A stretch of DNA of 64,000 bases from Diospyros lotus (GCF_014633365.1 NC_068346.1:36953191-37017190); one strand, 5' to 3'; positions 47,881 through 59,666 are shown, numbered from the stretch's first letter. A program made the numbers and translations. The notes: a model not told the origin generated them from the letters alone.

Positions 47881-50800
47881 TTACTTCAAATTTGGAAATA
47901 GCTTGGGCGCAACCTGTGTTCCAGAACAGTTTCAGTTTCAGGGTGAACTCATTTGCACAGATATAAATAAAATGAGAAAAGGGAAAAGAACAGGCTTTTA
48001 CGCATTTGTCAACACAAGACCAATAATCGAAATACTGTCCTGTGCAGTGCTTGCTCCCAGTTTCATCGCCCTCGATCCTTTTTATGCATGCCTGTAGAAA
48101 ATGAGATCCATTCGGGTTAGTAACAACATTGACTACCGCCCTGCTTCCCCACCCACCCGAAAACTTGCAATAACTTGCATTGTTAGCTCCTATCTATGGA
48201 TGCAACAACTATTCAAAACAGGTGGGAGTTGCAATAACTTGCATTGTTCACTCACGCGTGCAATGGTTAAAATTTTCAACTTCTTCTTCCTCCTTCATCG
48301 TGCCGACGACCTCTCACCTTCCTCCTCGTCGTTGCCAACCTCTTGCCTTTCTCGCCGCCGCCAACTGACCCCACTTTCCCCTCCGTCGACCAACCTCTAC
48401 CCTACCCCGCCTCCATCAATAATGACCTCTTGCCTCCTCACCACCGCTAACTAACCTCTTGCCTTTCTCTCCGTCGACCAACCTCTCCCCTACCTTGTCA
48501 CCGATCGACTTCTCGCCTTCCTATTGTCGATCGACCTCTCGCATTCCTCCTTGCCAACCAACCGTGGTCCCTCATTCCTCCTCACCAACTGACCCTGGTC
48601 TCGCCTTTCTCTCCACCAACTAACTCTGTTTGAGGTTGAATTGACCATGACAGCAACTCAGCCCAATTTATGTTTGTGAATCGACAACGGCACCAAGCAT
48701 ATTTGTGGTTGAATCAATTCGTGTTGCATGAAATGTCGATTCGTGTTCGTGAATCGATGGCAGCTTAGCCTAGTTTGTGTTTGTGAATCGATGGCAGCAC
48801 TGAGCAAATAGAGTTGTGAATCGATGACACCGAGTACCGCGGGGGGTCTCCGTTGTCTTCACCTTCCTCCTCCACAAGTGCAGGGTCGCCAGCTCCAACC
48901 TCCATCATGTCCACTGCCACCGACCCCACCTCTTCTCTTGCAACGTCGAGATCTAACTCCGTCGTGCACCACATCATACGTGGTGCCCTCTCATTGGCCT
49001 TGGGGATCCACGTCAAACCGCATGTAACTCACGCACAACATGTTGCCCAATGAGGGTGTGTTATTGTTACAAAATCAGAAGTTGAGGGGCACAATTATTA
49101 CAAAATTAAAAGTTGAGGAGCATAATAGGTCAAACTTAAAGTTGAGAGGGCCAAATGACCAAACTTTCAAAGTTGAGGGGCATTTTTATGGTTTTTGCCA
49201 ATTAAGAACCTTACAAGTTTTAACTTTACAAAGAAATGGAAAACCAATTAACTTTATATCCATCAGTTGTTCCTCCTCTATAATACATTTTACTTTCAAA
49301 AAATTATAAAACCCTATACTTCCAGCTTATTTATGAATAGAGTTTCCTTAAACAAATAGGAAGACTTTACGTTCACATTTCTTTTCCTAATGCATAGTAC
49401 TAAAAAAAATAATCTTACTCTTAAAAATGCATTTAAAATTTTTTTTCCTAGTTTTTTTTTTTCCTTGCTCTAGATAAAAAATGTCATAAAGGCCTTACAA
49501 AAGATATTGCCATATATAAATATGAAATGACCAAGAAGCCAGAATTCATGTAATCAACCCCAACTAGTGGGATTAAGGTTTGATGTTTTTTTTGGTGTTG
49601 CAACATCTTAATGTAAGGCCTAAGCCCTACCCCGTATGTGAGACACAAACATTAAATAATGCAGGTATGTCATCTAAATCAAGTTAATAAACACTAGAGG
49701 CTAATTATAGCTACTATTCCTATAGGACTATCAAACAATCATTAGTCTAGTTGGAGCACCAAGCTAAGGAACTTCTGACAATGGTGATCACATTCACGTG
49801 TATGAACTCTACATATATTTGGCAAAGCATAAATATAAAGTAACATAAGAGTAAATAACAGAAGCAATCTAATTATTTTATAACACTCACCTAGTTAGTG
49901 GCTGAGCCAGAAATTTTTACCTGGGTGGGCAAAAATTAAATAGCAAAAGAAAATTTGAAATAACATCATACAATCCCAATCAAATATTACAATCCCAATA
50001 AACAATCTCAAAATAACTGTCATGGCATCTGATGGAGAGCTAAGTGGAGGAATGACTGAAGGAGGATGAAAGGCAGCAAGCTACTACCGTCCGCCTACCA
50101 GGCTACCAGCAAAATCTCCTTGAATGCAAAAAAAAAAAAAAAAAAAGCAAACCCAAGATCTTTCAAGAATGCCTCAAAATGCAGTCCCAAAATCCTTCAA
50201 GAATCCTTCAAATTGCAATTCTAAAATTCTTAAAAATACCCCAAAAAATCAGTCCCTAAATACTTAAAAAAAAACCCCAAAAATTCAGTCCATAAATCCT
50301 TCAAAATAGCCCCAAAATTCAGTTCCTAAATCCTTCAAAAAAACCCCAAAATTCAGTCCCTAAATTCTTCAAAAAAAGCCCCAACCTTAAGCCCCTAAAT
50401 CCTTTAAAAAAGCACTAAAATTCAGTCCTAAATCTCTTCAAAACATCCAAAATAGAAAAAGAGATGTTGAAGAAGGAAAAAACACTACCATTGACCAACG
50501 TCTAGCGGCCAATTTTTCTTGATCGGCAACGGTGAAAAAGAATAATGAAAGACCAAGGAAGTGAAAGAGGTGGAGACTAAAGACTTTTGAATGTTGTGTT
50601 GAATACATTTTGTGACTTTTGTTTGTTATTTTTTTTAAAAAAAATTAATAATTAATTTTAACTAACTAAAAAAAAAAATAGAAATTCAGGGTGGGCAATG
50701 GCCCACCCTTGACCATATGTGGCTCTGCCACTGCACCTAGTCACCTGAAATAAGCATCCAAGGACTCGAATTGATGACTTCAAAAGTAAATTTATAAATG

Positions 50801-51873
50801 TCAAATCCATACAAACTCCCATTTCCCATTTCTTTTTTTTTTTTAACCCATAAATTTTGAATTTTCATCTGTTATACTGGACAACTCTTGTTTATTGCAC
50901 TATTACCCTACACGTTCAGAACAGTGTATTAATGAGCAAAGCATGTCTGATGTCATGACAAATCAAGTATAGACAGCCAGGGCAACCAAAAAAATCTTAT
51001 TTTTCAGCCCAAGGTGCTAGTTAATAGTGGGGACTTTCAGGAAGACTCAACAGCATCTATATCTAAAAATTTTGAAAATGTAACAAGCATATCAGCTACC
51101 AGAATTTGTAAAGCACCTGATATTCAAGTAAAGGTTTCACACATTTTGGCTTGCAAGAATCTTCAAGGTACTTCTTTGGATCAGCAAGATCATCATCCGC
51201 CCTAACATGAAGAAAAAATTACAAAAATAAACTTCAGCTGATAAAGGTAACGTGTTAAGTGAGAAATTAAACCGTAAATTTATTTTATGAACACCTATAA
51301 GTATAGATTTCATAATTACAAACAATAGCGTGAATTATATATAAATTTCAACCTAAACTAAAATTATAACATTAAATTCAAAAAACTAAACCTAATTACT
51401 TGAAAATGCTAGTGCCTTTAACCTATTCTACAAGCACTGTTCTAAATATGAGAAGTAACAAGGTCTAGTAAATCAAGTTTCCCATCTGGTATATGTAAAA
51501 CTCATAAAAGGTACACAAAAATTACCCTTTATCACCTTGCAAATGGCATTTCACTTTAGCAAAAAAATACCCAGATAGCAAGGAACATGAAGATTTTAAC
51601 AGAACTGATGCCCAGGCATGTAAATGTAATATTCAAGTTTATGTACTGAAGGTTTAATGTTTTTAATTGCATTTTTTTTTTTTTTTTGGCCTAAATTTAA
51701 CGAGAATAAGTTAACACACTTGATGTTTATCTTAATTATTCATTAAGTCGGGCAATATAATGTTCTATAGTTGGAGGAAGAACTAAATCTAATAATTATG
51801 AACAAGCATGTTGCTTACAGAAAGAAATGGCAAATTTCAGGATCTCTTAAAATGAAAGAAATAATACCCACAT
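47881..51873 (-). CDS. QCR6: Cytochrome bc1 complex hinge subunit QCR6
   Basis: This small acidic/Cys-rich protein sits in the mitochondrial intermembrane space beside cytochrome c1 and helps cytochrome c docking in respiratory complex III. I assembled it from short exons with GT..AG borders: 51873-51872 (AT of the start codon), 51201-51117, 48091-48002 and 47913-47881. They give 210 coding bases, 69 residues, the same length I recall for Arabidopsis QCR6. Blocks seen: ADDDLADPKKYLEDSCK, CVKPLLEYQACIKRIEGDE, SKHCTGQYFDYWSCVDKC, VAPKLF. Six cysteines (17, 21, 31, 45, 55, 59) would form the conserved disulphides. The ATG is split AT|G by a 670-bp intron. The third coding-region intron is 3025 bp and carries an hAT element and tandem arrays. 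No presequence is present, as usual for plant QCR6. Confidence 0.93.
48166..48249. repeat. Direct repeat of about 19 bases, 64 bp apart
   Basis: TTGCAATAACTTGCATTGTT occurs near 48166-48185 and 48230-48249 inside the QCR6 intron. Confidence 0.7.
48280..48640. repeat. C/T-rich imperfect tandem array in the QCR6 intron
   Basis: Degenerate units of about 30-40 bases built on CCAACCTCT(T/C)GCCTTTCTC. From about 48690 to 48825 another unit around GTGAATCGATGGCAGC recurs. Non-coding. Confidence 0.65.
49066..49190. repeat. Four tandem units of about 30 bp (AAAGTTGAGGGGC type)
   Basis: Variants of AAAGTTGAGGGGCATAAT recur four times with about 30-base spacing. Such blocks are common at ends of plant DNA transposons, but no partner end was found. 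Confidence 0.65.
49888..50741. mobile_element. Non-autonomous hAT element, 838 bp (49896-50733), in QCR6 intron
   Basis: The left end TAGTGGCTGAGCCA and the complement of the right end CAGTGGCAGAGCCA form 14-base inverted repeats with two mismatches. The octamer CACCTAGT is repeated exactly at 49888-49895 and 50734-50741. An 8-bp duplication and a CAGTGGC terminus fit hAT. There is no transposase. The core carries about eight tandem units of roughly 35 bases. Confidence 0.88.
50163..50440. repeat. Tandem ~35-bp units inside the hAT element
   Basis: Degenerate copies of CCTAAATCCTTCAAAAAAGCC followed by CCAAAATTCAGT-like sequence. Confidence 0.8.
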
Positions 51874-52300
51874 GGAAATTGAAGGGAAAACGACCAGTCA
51901 GGTGCAATGGATCTCGCTGGAAACAATCACCTGAAAATAATACAACATTACGAAGGAATTAATAATGAAGTTAATTCAACAGAACAAATCGACCAAATCC
52001 CATGAGATATAGATTCAACTTTATCTGCAACAACAATCGAACTATATAAAAACTTAACCTATTCAATCAATAAAAGTGTGCATCCAATAGATGCCTCCGT
52101 GTGTGTGGGAAGATAGATCTGGAAGAGGAATTGAAAAATAGATTGGTGAAATTAGAGAGTATAACGAGGAGGGGGAGACGAGAATGGGCGTTACCTTTTT
52201 TGGGTTTTAGCCGCAGGCTCCAAAGGATCAACAACGGAAAGGAACGAAGAAAGAGAAAGAAAGAAAGAAAGAAAGAGATAGAGAGAGAGAGAGAATAATG
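51872..52300 (-). other. QCR6 5' untranslated exons and promoter-proximal leader
   Basis: A first leader exon, read leftward, runs from roughly 52300 to 52195 and ends at the donor AAG|GTAACG. It contains (CTTT)n and (CT)n repeats on the sense strand. A second exon is 51930-51872: acceptor TTTTCAG, 57 bases of leader, then AT of the start codon and donor GTGGGT. The transcription start is not visible. Confidence 0.6.
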
Positions 52301-53973
52301 TGGAGAGGTTCGAGTTGTGACTGAGTACACAGATCTAGGTTCGTTATAAGTGCATTGGGGCCGAGTTGGTGGTCCCAACAGGCCCAAGTCCTATTGGGCT
52401 AACCCGAACTGGACGCATTTCGGGCCCTCAAACTCAAATCACAATCTCTTTTCTATCTTAGAGTATCTTCTCAATAATATACTAATAACCTACGTTGGCG
52501 TTCTTTCGCCTTTTTCGAAATGTTTCTATTTTTAAAATATCAAGAAATATTTTTTAATTGCTTTTGTAATTTTAAAAAAAAAATTGTGCTCATTTTATAA
52601 TAGAAAAAATATTAAAAACGCATTTTCTATTTGGAAACTCATTTCCATCCATGAATAGAGATGAAATTTTTTCTGCCTCTAACTCAAATTTTTTTTTTCT
52701 AAACTTTGTTTTCAAAATTTGTTTGAATTCATTATGCAATTTATGTTTACTTTTAGATTGAATAATTATTTTTTATATTAAAAATTATATTTATAAAAAA
52801 AAAATTCTTTATTTCTTTTATTTATGTGTTTCCCTCGCATTTCCATTTCTTACCTTCTAAAAAATAATATTTTTTAATTTTCATTTTGTATCATATTTAT
52901 TTTTCATCTCCATTTTCATATAACGTAATTATTAATGACCCCTACTACCTAACAAAAAAACTAAATAACTATTAAATGTCCCTTCCATTAAACCCTAAGT
53001 CATCCTTCAAATGATAACCCATACCTAAGTCATCGTTCGAATGATGACTCATCTTTGTCAATCTATGTCGTCAATGCCTTCTTTTGTTTTTCTTTGAATA
53101 TTTCTTGACCTGTGAAAATTCAACTCTAATATGTCCATATTACTTTTATTCATTTCACTTAATTTCATTTTTAAAACTTCTTCTACCCCTAAAGTTACCT
53201 TTTTCATACCTATTTCTTTTTTAAAAACTTCTTAAACCTTTTAATGAGAAAAACTAATTCATCTTCACTTTTAGTTTTTTCTTCATCACTTGAATCTTAG
53301 TTGAAGCTCATTAGATTCCTTTTCTTCAACCTGAATTCATGTTTTATCAAGGACCCAAGTAGATCATCCATAGAGTGGTGATATGGACAAGCTACAATAA
53401 TTATAAGTTTGAGAATTAGATGAAAACGTGTTCAGAGTTTGTACATGAAGTGAAAAGGGATGAAAGCATGAAATATATGCAGATTAAGAACTTTGAAGCA
53501 TGCCACTTATTAACTTTGTCAATATGGTCTTTACTGTGAATAATGGTATTAGATACCATGCTTCCAGGCTGATCATCAATAGAGTGCTGCCTCTCGTCCA
53601 AGTGCCCTTTTGATCACCACATGCGCATGGTAATACTAAAATGCAAAAGGAGATGCATAATCATGTAGGGTCATGCTCTTATTCACCAAATGCATTCATA
53701 TATTTATCATATGCCTTGCTTCATGCTTCAAGCAATACTCTTTCAACTCTACTTCAAAATTTCTTACCACGTCTTTCCACCAAGGCATACATGAAACTTT
53801 TAATTTTCTTTTCTTCAAACAACGAATACTCTTTGAACTCACAAAAGAAAATGAATTTCTTTTAGGGGAGAGGCTTTTAGCACTACCTACAGAAGAAAGG
53901 CGCCAATACAAAACCAGCATCTCTTCAGAGTTCAACAAGAAAATGTGAGAAGCTCAGTTCAAAAAGATGTTGT
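52301..53973. other. Intergenic AT-rich DNA between QCR6 and SRP14
   Basis: Contains the QCR6 promoter at its left end and the SRP14 3' UTR at its right end. A possible decayed copia gag lies at 52950-53330; otherwise nothing was recognised. Confidence 0.5.
52950..53330 (-). pseudogene. Possible decayed copia-type gag fragment
   Basis: On the minus strand a 22-codon piece (SEDELVFLIKRFKKFLKKK) resembles the region before the zinc knuckle in Ty1/copia gag. Many stops follow. No other domain remains, so this is weak. Confidence 0.3.
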
Positions 53974-56900
53974 CTAAGCAGTAGCTTGCTTCTTTGAACC
54001 CTTTTGTTTCTTATCTGCATCTGCAGCTTTTCTTTTGTCTTTTCTTTCCCTCTTCTTCAAGGCAGTCATCCGGGCCTTCAGAATAGTTGCATAGGAAGCT
54101 TGAAATCGTTGGTGATCCTTTGGCCCCACCTTTATTGCAATAAACCATGAAAAAAACACTTGTTTCGTGAATATATATGCATGGCATCACTACTTTTAAA
54201 TCACAGAAACTCTTTAAATAAATTATAGTCATAGGAGAGAAAAAAAGCCAAGGATGACTCCAAAAGGGTAACAGATAGAACCATGCAAGTGCCTAGTTTT
54301 ACCAAATCTAGTAGTTAGGACCTAGACGCCCACTAACAGAAAAAACTTTACCACTTAATTTCAAACCAAACATAGTTGTCCATCCACAGATGCAAGTTTG
54401 GTCAGAAGTGTTTAGTTTATGAATGACACCACTAACCCATTGCACTCACTAAACAGCCAGCACAAGAAAGAGCACCAGAAAAATGAAAGGAGCCCAGTGT
54501 AGCAGGGTGGAAGTAATGTAACAGATCACAATATTTATTAATTGAAAGCTTATTAAGCATAAAGAAAATGAAAAAGAAAGACCAAGTGTATAGACAAAAA
54601 AGACGACTTCAGAATCATATCCTAAAAAATTGGCCACATGAGTTAAAAGCTTTCTGTAAGGAAAGGAGGTTCCCACCTGATATGCCCAAACCTTGTACGA
54701 AATGGCCTAAAAAACAGAGTGCATGTAAACCATACCTCCTCACAGAAATTAGTAACTCGAAGACATAAGGAAACCTAAGCAACTCTTGATTAGGGTAAGC
54801 CTACCTCCTTTTTCATCTTCTCTAAGTACAAGAATTGTCCAAAAGAAAATTCACTTAAAACTTGTTAACAAGCAACATCTTTACAAACAAAATTAAAACA
54901 CTTATAAAGGTGTTTTAAAGTTATAAGGAGAGGAAAAGGAAAGTAAATTAAGGCTCAACATACTTTCATTTGGCAATTCATGTATTCTATTTAATTATCT
55001 GTACTGGCCATGCTGATGAATAACAAGTAAAGTGAGATATAAAAATCCCATCAATATTTCAACTCAGCTATTTTTAAAAATTTTAACACCATATTGTTTT
55101 GTTATTTTTGCAGCCTTAACTGGTACCAACATGGATACAGACAGCATTAAATCCTAAACCAACTAACAGCACTAGGATAGTGATGTATACCCAGCTATCC
55201 ATGTTGAATGAAACTTAAATATTGATCATCTATACTTTGAAATTCCACAAATAGATAACAAACAAATCTTTAAATACAAGTTCAAACCCACAAAAATAGC
55301 CTTTTAGAGTAATTACCGAAGTTGAAATGGTTTTCTTGCCATTGGTTGCACGAACGAGGCATCTATATTCAATTTCATTGCCAGCTGATGCCATCTTGTT
55401 TTTCTGAACCTTTGACTTCAATGATGCTATATAGACAAGACACAAGCATCTATTAGACAATCTAAATGCAGTGACAAACAACACATAAAAATGTAAAAGA
55501 AGATAGCTTACAGCGTTTGAAAGTAACCCAAACTGAGCCTTTCTCTGTGTTGTGCTCAAACATGTTAGTTAGCTCATTTAGAAATGGGTCAGTTTGTAGA
55601 AGTACCTAAAGAAACAATAGATATCAATATATCAATACAAAGTCCTCGATATTAAAGATCAGCATAGTTAACGAAATACATGCATATTTAAGTAGTAACC
55701 TATATAAGAATATCAGATCAATTCAATTATGTATCAAATTCTCACTGTTTATTCAACATCTTAACAATTGTATCAAATCACAGAGTATTAAAGATGCATG
55801 ATTTGGAGAATTATCAAAATTTGAATGCCTTATTGTCTTTGCTAGAATTAGAGATGCATGATTAGGAGAAACATCAAGATGAAAGCACATTGTTATGGAA
55901 GAAATGAGAAATTAGTTGACATATGTCAGGGTCTCAGCCTGACAGATGGTAAATTCTCCTTCGTGAGGAGAATTAGGGTTGGTTTTGAGAGAGAAAGAGA
56001 GAACAAGAGGGAGAAAAAGAGAACGAGAGGAAGAGAATTGAGAGAGAGAGAAGGAATAGAGAGAAATTGAGAGAGGGAACAAACTGTAAATTCATCAATA
56101 GTTCTTTATTATTAAGAGGGAAAGCCTTTATATAGGCCCATCCTCAACCGTTACAACCGCTTACTCTCTTGGCTCCTACTGTTACAACTTCTAACAGCTT
56201 CCTGTTATAACCCAACAGCTTATTGTTACACTTCTAACTACTTAATAACCGTAAGGGTCCTGACAACATAAAGGCACACAATAATGTAAAGTACAAGGCC
56301 AAATCCATGGAACAAATAAGATTTGGGGAAAACCCATATGTAAATAAGGAGGCAGGAATGGTTGGGGCAATAGTTAAGCCAGAGATATAATCTTGGTTTA
56401 GTCTCATTCATCTCTGACAAATGTTTCAAAGAGAATTTTCATCTATGTATATATTTGCCGGTTGCCAGTATTAATATCTTATCCATTAGAGTCTAGGGGA
56501 CACTTATTAACTCGGTAGTCAAAATAACTTGTAGAAGATTTAATTTTCAAGAATAACATGAGTTTATCAACAAAAAAAAAGAAGACATAACATGAGAAAT
56601 TAAAATTCAAATCCCTACAATATAGTGAACTACCCCATGGAAGACAAATGTATCATATATTTATTTATAAATATAGTCCTTGTGTATATAAAATATAGAA
56701 ACCATCTTCTCCATTAAGAAATTTCAAATAATAGAGAGTTCCCATGCTTTTGGGTTAATTTCCAGCATAAAGTAATATATGAACTACTAGATTAAATTAA
56801 TTGGGAAAACACAAAAATGTCAAACAAAATACCTCTAAAATCATAGAAATAAAACCCAAAAAGATAAAGAAACAAAAAGGAGTACAACGTTGCAAGAATC

Positions 56901-57911
56901 TCAACATCAATAATTGCATCAGATTGTTAGATAACTGGCAAGTTGCAATTCATGTAGCCAATCAAAAGTAGCGGTATTACAACTTCTTATTAGTTTGCAT
57001 ATGGTTTTCATATCAAACATGTCTTCCAAAATTTAAGAGTCCAATTATCACAATCAATGCTGCCAAACTTGGTTTGTACAAGTTGGTACCATCGACATGC
57101 ACTGTATCAAAAGAAATCTAGTACAAAATAGTAAGGATTTTCTTTTAGCTAAAATATCAGTTGATACAAAGTTAACAGTGCAGGGACAAAATCATCCCTG
57201 CATCATCCTTGCAAAAAGGATGAAATTTCACTCCTGGAACAAGGGGTGACAAGGTCCCTCTTGCAGGAATCATCCCTACAACAGGGGCTTCACTACCCTG
57301 TTGTAAGTACCTCCCTACAATAGGGAGTCATGCAAGGACGTCCCTGTAACAGGGTGTCTTGCTGGGCCATCCTACATAAAATTATATATAATATATTATA
57401 ACATTACAATATAATACCTAATGATTATATAATGATATATTTAGGCACGTAATACTATAACATTATTTGCTTATCTTTAATCATTTATTGCATAAACAAC
57501 TTCTATAGAATGCAAATGATTTTGAGGCATTGTCATGCTGTTATGTTAATTATGTGATTTAGACATGCTATTCACAATAGGCAATGCTTATATATGTTTC
57601 CATAATGGCATTCTTGTATAAATGTTTTTACTGTAATTGTATATTTATTATGTATTACATATCATTAATTTATTACGGCAATATATCAAAGATGGTACAC
57701 CCGGTACCTGATGTCAATATCAATACCTTGTCCAGTATAGTACAGACGATTATAACCTCAATACATTCACTTCTCAAAATTGACGTCAAGTAATCAAATC
57801 AGGCTATTGGGAAATGATGGATTAAGATGAAAATGAAAAACATATATTAGTCCATGTGTGTCAGTATATTATACAGCATCTATAAACAGAGAAAGGGAGA
57901 GGGGTTACCAT
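53974..57911 (-). CDS. SRP14: Signal recognition particle 14 kDa subunit
   Basis: SRP14 pairs with SRP9 on the Alu domain of SRP RNA and delays elongation while ribosomes are brought to the ER. Coding exons: 57911-57909 (ATG only), 55605-55512, 55426-55317 and 54129-53974. They total 363 bases, 120 residues, essentially the length remembered for Arabidopsis SRP14. Key blocks: VLLQTDPFLNELTNMFE, GSVWVTFKRSSLKSKVQK, EYRCLVRATNGKKTISTS, VGPKDHQRFQASYATILKARM, then a Lys-rich tail (KKRERKDKRKAADADKKQKG). Intron phases are consistent. The intron after the ATG is 2303 bp and contains a 342-bp solo LTR. A 5' untranslated exon lies near 58592-58690. The ATG assignment depends on the donor ATG|GTAACC at 57909-57904 and on the next exon starting with Val, as in known orthologues. 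Confidence 0.93.
55919..56270 (-). mobile_element. Solo LTR or TRIM-like unit (342 bp, 55924-56265) in SRP14 intron
   Basis: Both plus-strand ends are TG..CA (TGTCAGGG...TCCTGACA), and ACATA flanks it exactly at 55919-55923 and 56266-56270. Read on the minus strand it has TATATAAAGG, then AATAAAG, then a CT-rich stretch, the order of U3, R and U5. No internal domain is left. The terminal TGTCAGG is itself nearly palindromic between the two ends. Confidence 0.82.
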
Positions 57912-58097
57912 GCTGTAACTTCACTTCAAGACCTGACCACGAAATCCAAACCCCTTATGAAGTAAAATCTCTGCTACTGCTGTTACAATTCCAATGACAG
58001 TTGATTTAGACTTAGCTAGCAACTGTGCACGTGCAATGTATATGCAAAAAAAGAGATATTGATTTTCTATCTCCAAACCAAGTTTATTGAAATAAAA

Positions 58098-58273
58098 AAA
58101 AAAGAGATGCAAAACCAATTTCCACTGTTATCAAATTCCAACAAAGGAAAAGGATAAAAAAGACTCATGAAAAGTGTGCCAAGTCTACGAAAAAAGAGAT
58201 ACAAAACCAATTTTTGCTGTTATCAAATTCCAACAAAGGAAAAGGAGACGAAAGACTCATGAAAAGTGTGTCA
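58098..58273. repeat. Tandem duplication of about 80 bp in the SRP14 leader intron
   Basis: 58098-58180 and 58191-58273 match at about 90% with a period near 92 bases, sharing CTGTTATCAAATTCCAAC and AGACTCATGAAAAGTGTG. The inverted copy on the right has only one such unit. Confidence 0.85.
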
Positions 58274-58640
58274 ATTCTTCTAGCACAGCATGATTTCAGT
58301 TCTCAGATCAGAGCCCTAGGCCCCTAGATGATTTTGGAATGAAATGGAAGCCTAAAACCACAAACTCAGTAGCACAGGCAAGAATGCAAGAAGGCACGAA
58401 TGAAAGCACTGATTCACCAAAACCCTAATTGAGCTTTAACTGTGAGCCCTGGCCTTCAATTTGCAGAAAGCCAAGAATGAATGCATAATTGAGCTTAAAT
58501 TGCCATCCCTACCAAACCATAAAATCCAACAAATCAGCAGAAACAAGACGAATCAATCTCCTCAAAGAGAAACAGAGATAGAGAGGTATACCTTGTCAAT
58601 TGATTAATGCCAGTTTGCAAAGAACGTCGCAATAGATAAA
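58100..58640 (-). repeat. Inverted duplication, left arm (SRP14 leader)
   Basis: Complement of this region matches 60800-61470, including the leader exon end, donor GTATACCTCTC and the run GAGGAGATTGATT through TTTGGTAGGGATGGCAATTT. Similarity is about 85-92% in aligned blocks, with indels of about 110-120 bases. Confidence 0.85.
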
Positions 58641-59516
58641 TAGAGAGAGAGAGAGAGAAGAGAGAGAAGCAACGGAGTGAGATAGGAGTGTTCACGGTTT
58701 GGTTTGATCAGTTTTTAACATTTTCAATATGCCAAACCGCATTTGTGGTTTTCCTATAAGACCAAACCGTACGGTCTGGTTTGGTGAGCGAAAACTGCAC
58801 CACATTTTGCAGTGCAGTTCGGTGAGGTTTCCACGGTTTGTTGAATGTTTGATTTTTGCGGTTTGTTTTCGCCGTTTGGCGTGAATCTAGAAACCCAGTT
58901 TTTTTAAAATCACAGTAATTTATAAATTTTGAACTTTGTGCACATATAGAAATGGGACCTCATGTAACTAAAAGTCAGATATGTATTACATAGAAAAATC
59001 TCGACTACAAAAATGTGCATTCGAGTGAGCATGTTTTTTACATATGTCCAGTAGGTTGCTCCACGACTACAAAAATGTCTTGAGAGAGAGAGAGAGAGCA
59101 CTACAAATGCGCCAAATTATATAAGACTCCAGCTGATTGAAGCACAGTAAATAGAAAAAAAGCGGGAGCTCTATTCCTGATCAACTGCAGAAACTAAGAT
59201 AAATTCCCAAAAATGAAAACCCTAATTCTCGAATTTCCTTCTACATGTACATTTTCCCATTAAATAACCAATCTAATAAATGAATTTCAAGACAAAACCC
59301 ATTTTTTTCACCCCATTCCCAAACCAGACAGGAAAAACAAGCCAATCAGCCTTCAATTCTTTCACTTGCTTTTGAGAAGATTCAATATTTTTGTGTAGAG
59401 AAGGTGTTGCCTTTCATTATGATTCTATACATGATTTATACACCAAGAGTTGCTAATTCTCGGCAAGAAATTACAGCTTTAAAACCCATGATTTATGGCT
59501 AAAAATATGTCTGAAA

Positions 59517-59666
59517 ATGAGTCCTAAAATTATGGAGTTGATCATTATCTTCAGCGATTTTCTCTGCATATGTTTGTCCATCTGTTGTGCCTTTATCTTC
59601 AGTAATTTCAGTGATTGTTTTCCCATCTATTATGCAGGGAGATGTGATTTCCTTAACAGCTTTTTC
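59517..59666 (-). CDS. Unidentified possible coding exon
   Basis: Minus-strand codons from 59666 (after an AG) to a TAG at about 59517 stay open for 49-50 residues of balanced, charged composition (for example KAVKEITSPCIIDGKTIT, then TYAEKIAEDNDQLHNFR). This looks more protein-like than the surrounding frames. I do not recognise a family, and no matching upstream exon was found in frame. It may be the last exon of an unknown gene, a gene fragment carried by the putative transposon around it, or chance. Confidence 0.22.

Larger units (their letters stand above)
57909..58690 (-). other. SRP14 5' untranslated exons and first intron
   Basis: A leader exon, read leftward, ends with the donor CAAG|GTATAC at 58592/58591; its start is near 58690 in a CT-rich tract. 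A likely second exon of 24 bases (57932-57909) begins after TCGTGGTCAG and ends with the ATG. The exon 2 acceptor is the best of several candidates. The leader exon and donor are conserved in the inverted copy at 60800-60845, which supports their reality. Confidence 0.55.

Noticed and set aside
50163..50440. CRISPR-like regular repeats
   Set aside because: The units are degenerate tandem copies without unique spacers, inside a plant hAT element.
51780..51930. Apparent peptide QRDPLHLTGRFPFNFHVG on the minus strand upstream of QCR6
   Set aside because: It lies in the leader exon and the following intron, runs across the donor that is needed to form the QCR6 start codon, and matches no family I know.
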